A stretch of 64,000 bases of DNA, taken from positions 4,790,893 through 4,854,892 of the forward strand of contig NZ_JAFBCA010000001.1 of the NCBI RefSeq assembly GCF_016907475.1, given 5' to 3'. Position 1 is the first letter of the stretch, and each line of letters starts with the position of its first letter. Positions 63,284 to 64,000 of this stretch are shown here, in pieces. Source of the DNA: Nocardioides cavernae. Its GTDB lineage: Bacteria > Actinomycetota > Actinomycetes > Propionibacteriales > Nocardioidaceae. The notes beneath the pieces are model-generated. The model was not told where the DNA came from and did not search any database. It saw only the letters and a list, made by a program, of their open reading frames with translations. A program made the translations under genes and the position numbers.

Positions 63284-64000
63284 TCACTTCTGCGCTGCGG
63301 TGTCGGCCTCGACGTCGTCGAGCGACGCCTGCAGCTCGTCCTGCGGGACCTTCACCAGCTCGGCGGTGCCACCGGACACGTCCTGCACGCCGTCGAGGAC
63401 GGCCTGCGTCTCCTGGTAGATCTCGACGAGCTTGAGCAGCGTCGGGTCGTCGCGGTCCTCCGCACGGACGGCGAAGACGTTGACGTACGGCAGCGCGTTG
63501 GGGTCCTCGACGTCGTCGGTGGCCAGCGCGTCCTCGAAGGAGAGGCCGGCCTTCTCGACGAAGTCGTTGTTGATGACCGCCGCGGCCACGTCGGGCAGCG
63601 AGGTGGGGGTGAGGTCGGCCTTGATCGCCTTGACCTGCACCTTGGAGGCGGACTCGTCGATGTCGGCGAGCGTGGAGTAGATCGAGCCGCCGTCCGTCAG
63701 GGTGATGAGGCCGGCCGACTGGAGGATCAGCAGGGCACGGGCCTGGTTGCTGTCGTCGTCGGGGACGACCACGGTGTCGCCGTCCTGGATCTCCTCGACG
63801 GAGTCGACCTCGGTCGAGTAGAGCCCGAGCGGGTAGATCGCGGTCGAGCCGAGCGGCACGATGTCGTCGTCGTTCGCGACGTTGTACTCCGCGAGGTAGA
63901 CGAGGTGCTGGAACTGGTTGATGTCGAGCTCGCCCTCGCTCAGCGCGGGGTTGGGCTGGGTGTAGTCGGCGAAGTCCTTGACCTCGAGGTCGATGCCCTC
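63284..64000 (-). CDS. metQ: Methionine-binding lipoprotein MetQ (5' end beyond window)
   Basis: The C-terminal 238 residues of an NLPA/MetQ family substrate-binding protein, open to the window edge. Conserved parts include DFADYTQPNPAL, DINQFQHLVYL, GLYS, VVVPDDDSNQARALLILQSAGLI and AAAVINNDFVEKAGL. It would bind methionine outside the cell and deliver it to MetI. The signal peptide and start lie upstream of base 64000. Confidence 0.92.
   Translation of the reverse strand, partial: EGIDLEVKDFADYTQPNPALSEGELDINQFQHLVYLAEYNVANDDDIVPLGSTAIYPLGLYSTEVDSVEEIQDGDTVVVPDDDSNQARALLILQSAGLITLTDGGSIYSTLADIDESASKVQVKAIKADLTPTSLPDVAAAVINNDFVEKAGLSFEDALATDDVEDPNALPYVNVFAVRAEDRDDPTLLKLVEIYQETQAVLDGVQDVSGGTAELVKVPQDELQASLDDVEADTAAQK

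Overview
The window is high-GC DNA (many GTG starts, long antisense shadow ORFs) from an actinobacterium, most likely a Nocardioides-type member of the Propionibacteriales. Gene content and order, compared from memory, match two blocks of the Mycobacterium tuberculosis chromosome: Rv0495c-Rv0534c (ppx, proC, bS22, galE2, hemA-hemC-hemD-hemB, hemL, ccdA-resB-ccsB, menA) and Rv3585-Rv3603c (radA, disA, mutY, clpC, lsr2, coaX, nadC/nadB, panD, panC). There is no rRNA, tRNA, CRISPR array, prophage or complete insertion sequence.

Layout. 1-5.5 kb: an edge ORF, an MFS transporter, menA, an Eis-like acetyltransferase, a winged-helix protein and two small membrane proteins. 5.5-11.5 kb (minus): a translationally coupled run hemL, histidine phosphatase, TlpA-like lipoprotein, ccdA, resB, ccsB, which links haem supply to cytochrome c maturation. 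11.7-18.6 kb: a secreted lytic transglycosylase, then hemB, cobA/hemD, hemC, hemA and rex on the minus strand; rex has its own promoter with an overlapping Rex-like operator. 18.9-25 kb: a flavin monooxygenase, a glutaredoxin-like protein, an acyl-CoA synthetase, a SerB-like phosphatase, and a BldN-like sigma factor with a membrane-bound anti-sigma. 25-36.2 kb: acyltransferase, galE-like epimerase, bS22, an excisionase-type HTH protein, a deacetylase, proC, proline dehydrogenase, an ABC exporter with its TetR, a sugar-phosphate isomerase, ppx/gppA and a cysteine-rich Rv0495c-type protein.

36.2-43.3 kb holds the most unusual cassette: a tight seven-gene operon resembling the EBO (eboABCEF) metabolite-traffic operon, with an inositol-3-phosphate-synthase-like enzyme where the classical operon has a dehydroquinate-synthase-like cyclase (EboD). 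It probably builds and exports an unknown, possibly prenylated, small molecule. 43.4-51.3 kb: a VOC protein, a methyltransferase, a LacI regulator, radA, disA, two membrane proteins and mutY. 51.3-60.3 kb (minus): clpC, lsr2, coaX, nadC, nadB, panD, panC and a DUF2520-type protein, i.e. NAD and pantothenate/CoA synthesis. 60.4-64 kb: an autoregulated PadR and its membrane partner, then the metNIQ methionine importer, cut by the window end.

Small repeats run through the window. A 60-bp element lies between two genes, flanked by an 8-bp duplication; a second copy supplies the C-terminus of NadC. A REP-like palindrome is inserted in frame in nadB. A roughly 108-bp element follows the stop codons of two genes. 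A ~163-bp element with inverted ends separates ppx from its divergent neighbour, and an 82-bp tandem repeat follows disA. Many genes have a TANNNT-like -10 hexamer ending 6-7 nt before the start codon, so leaderless mRNAs appear common.
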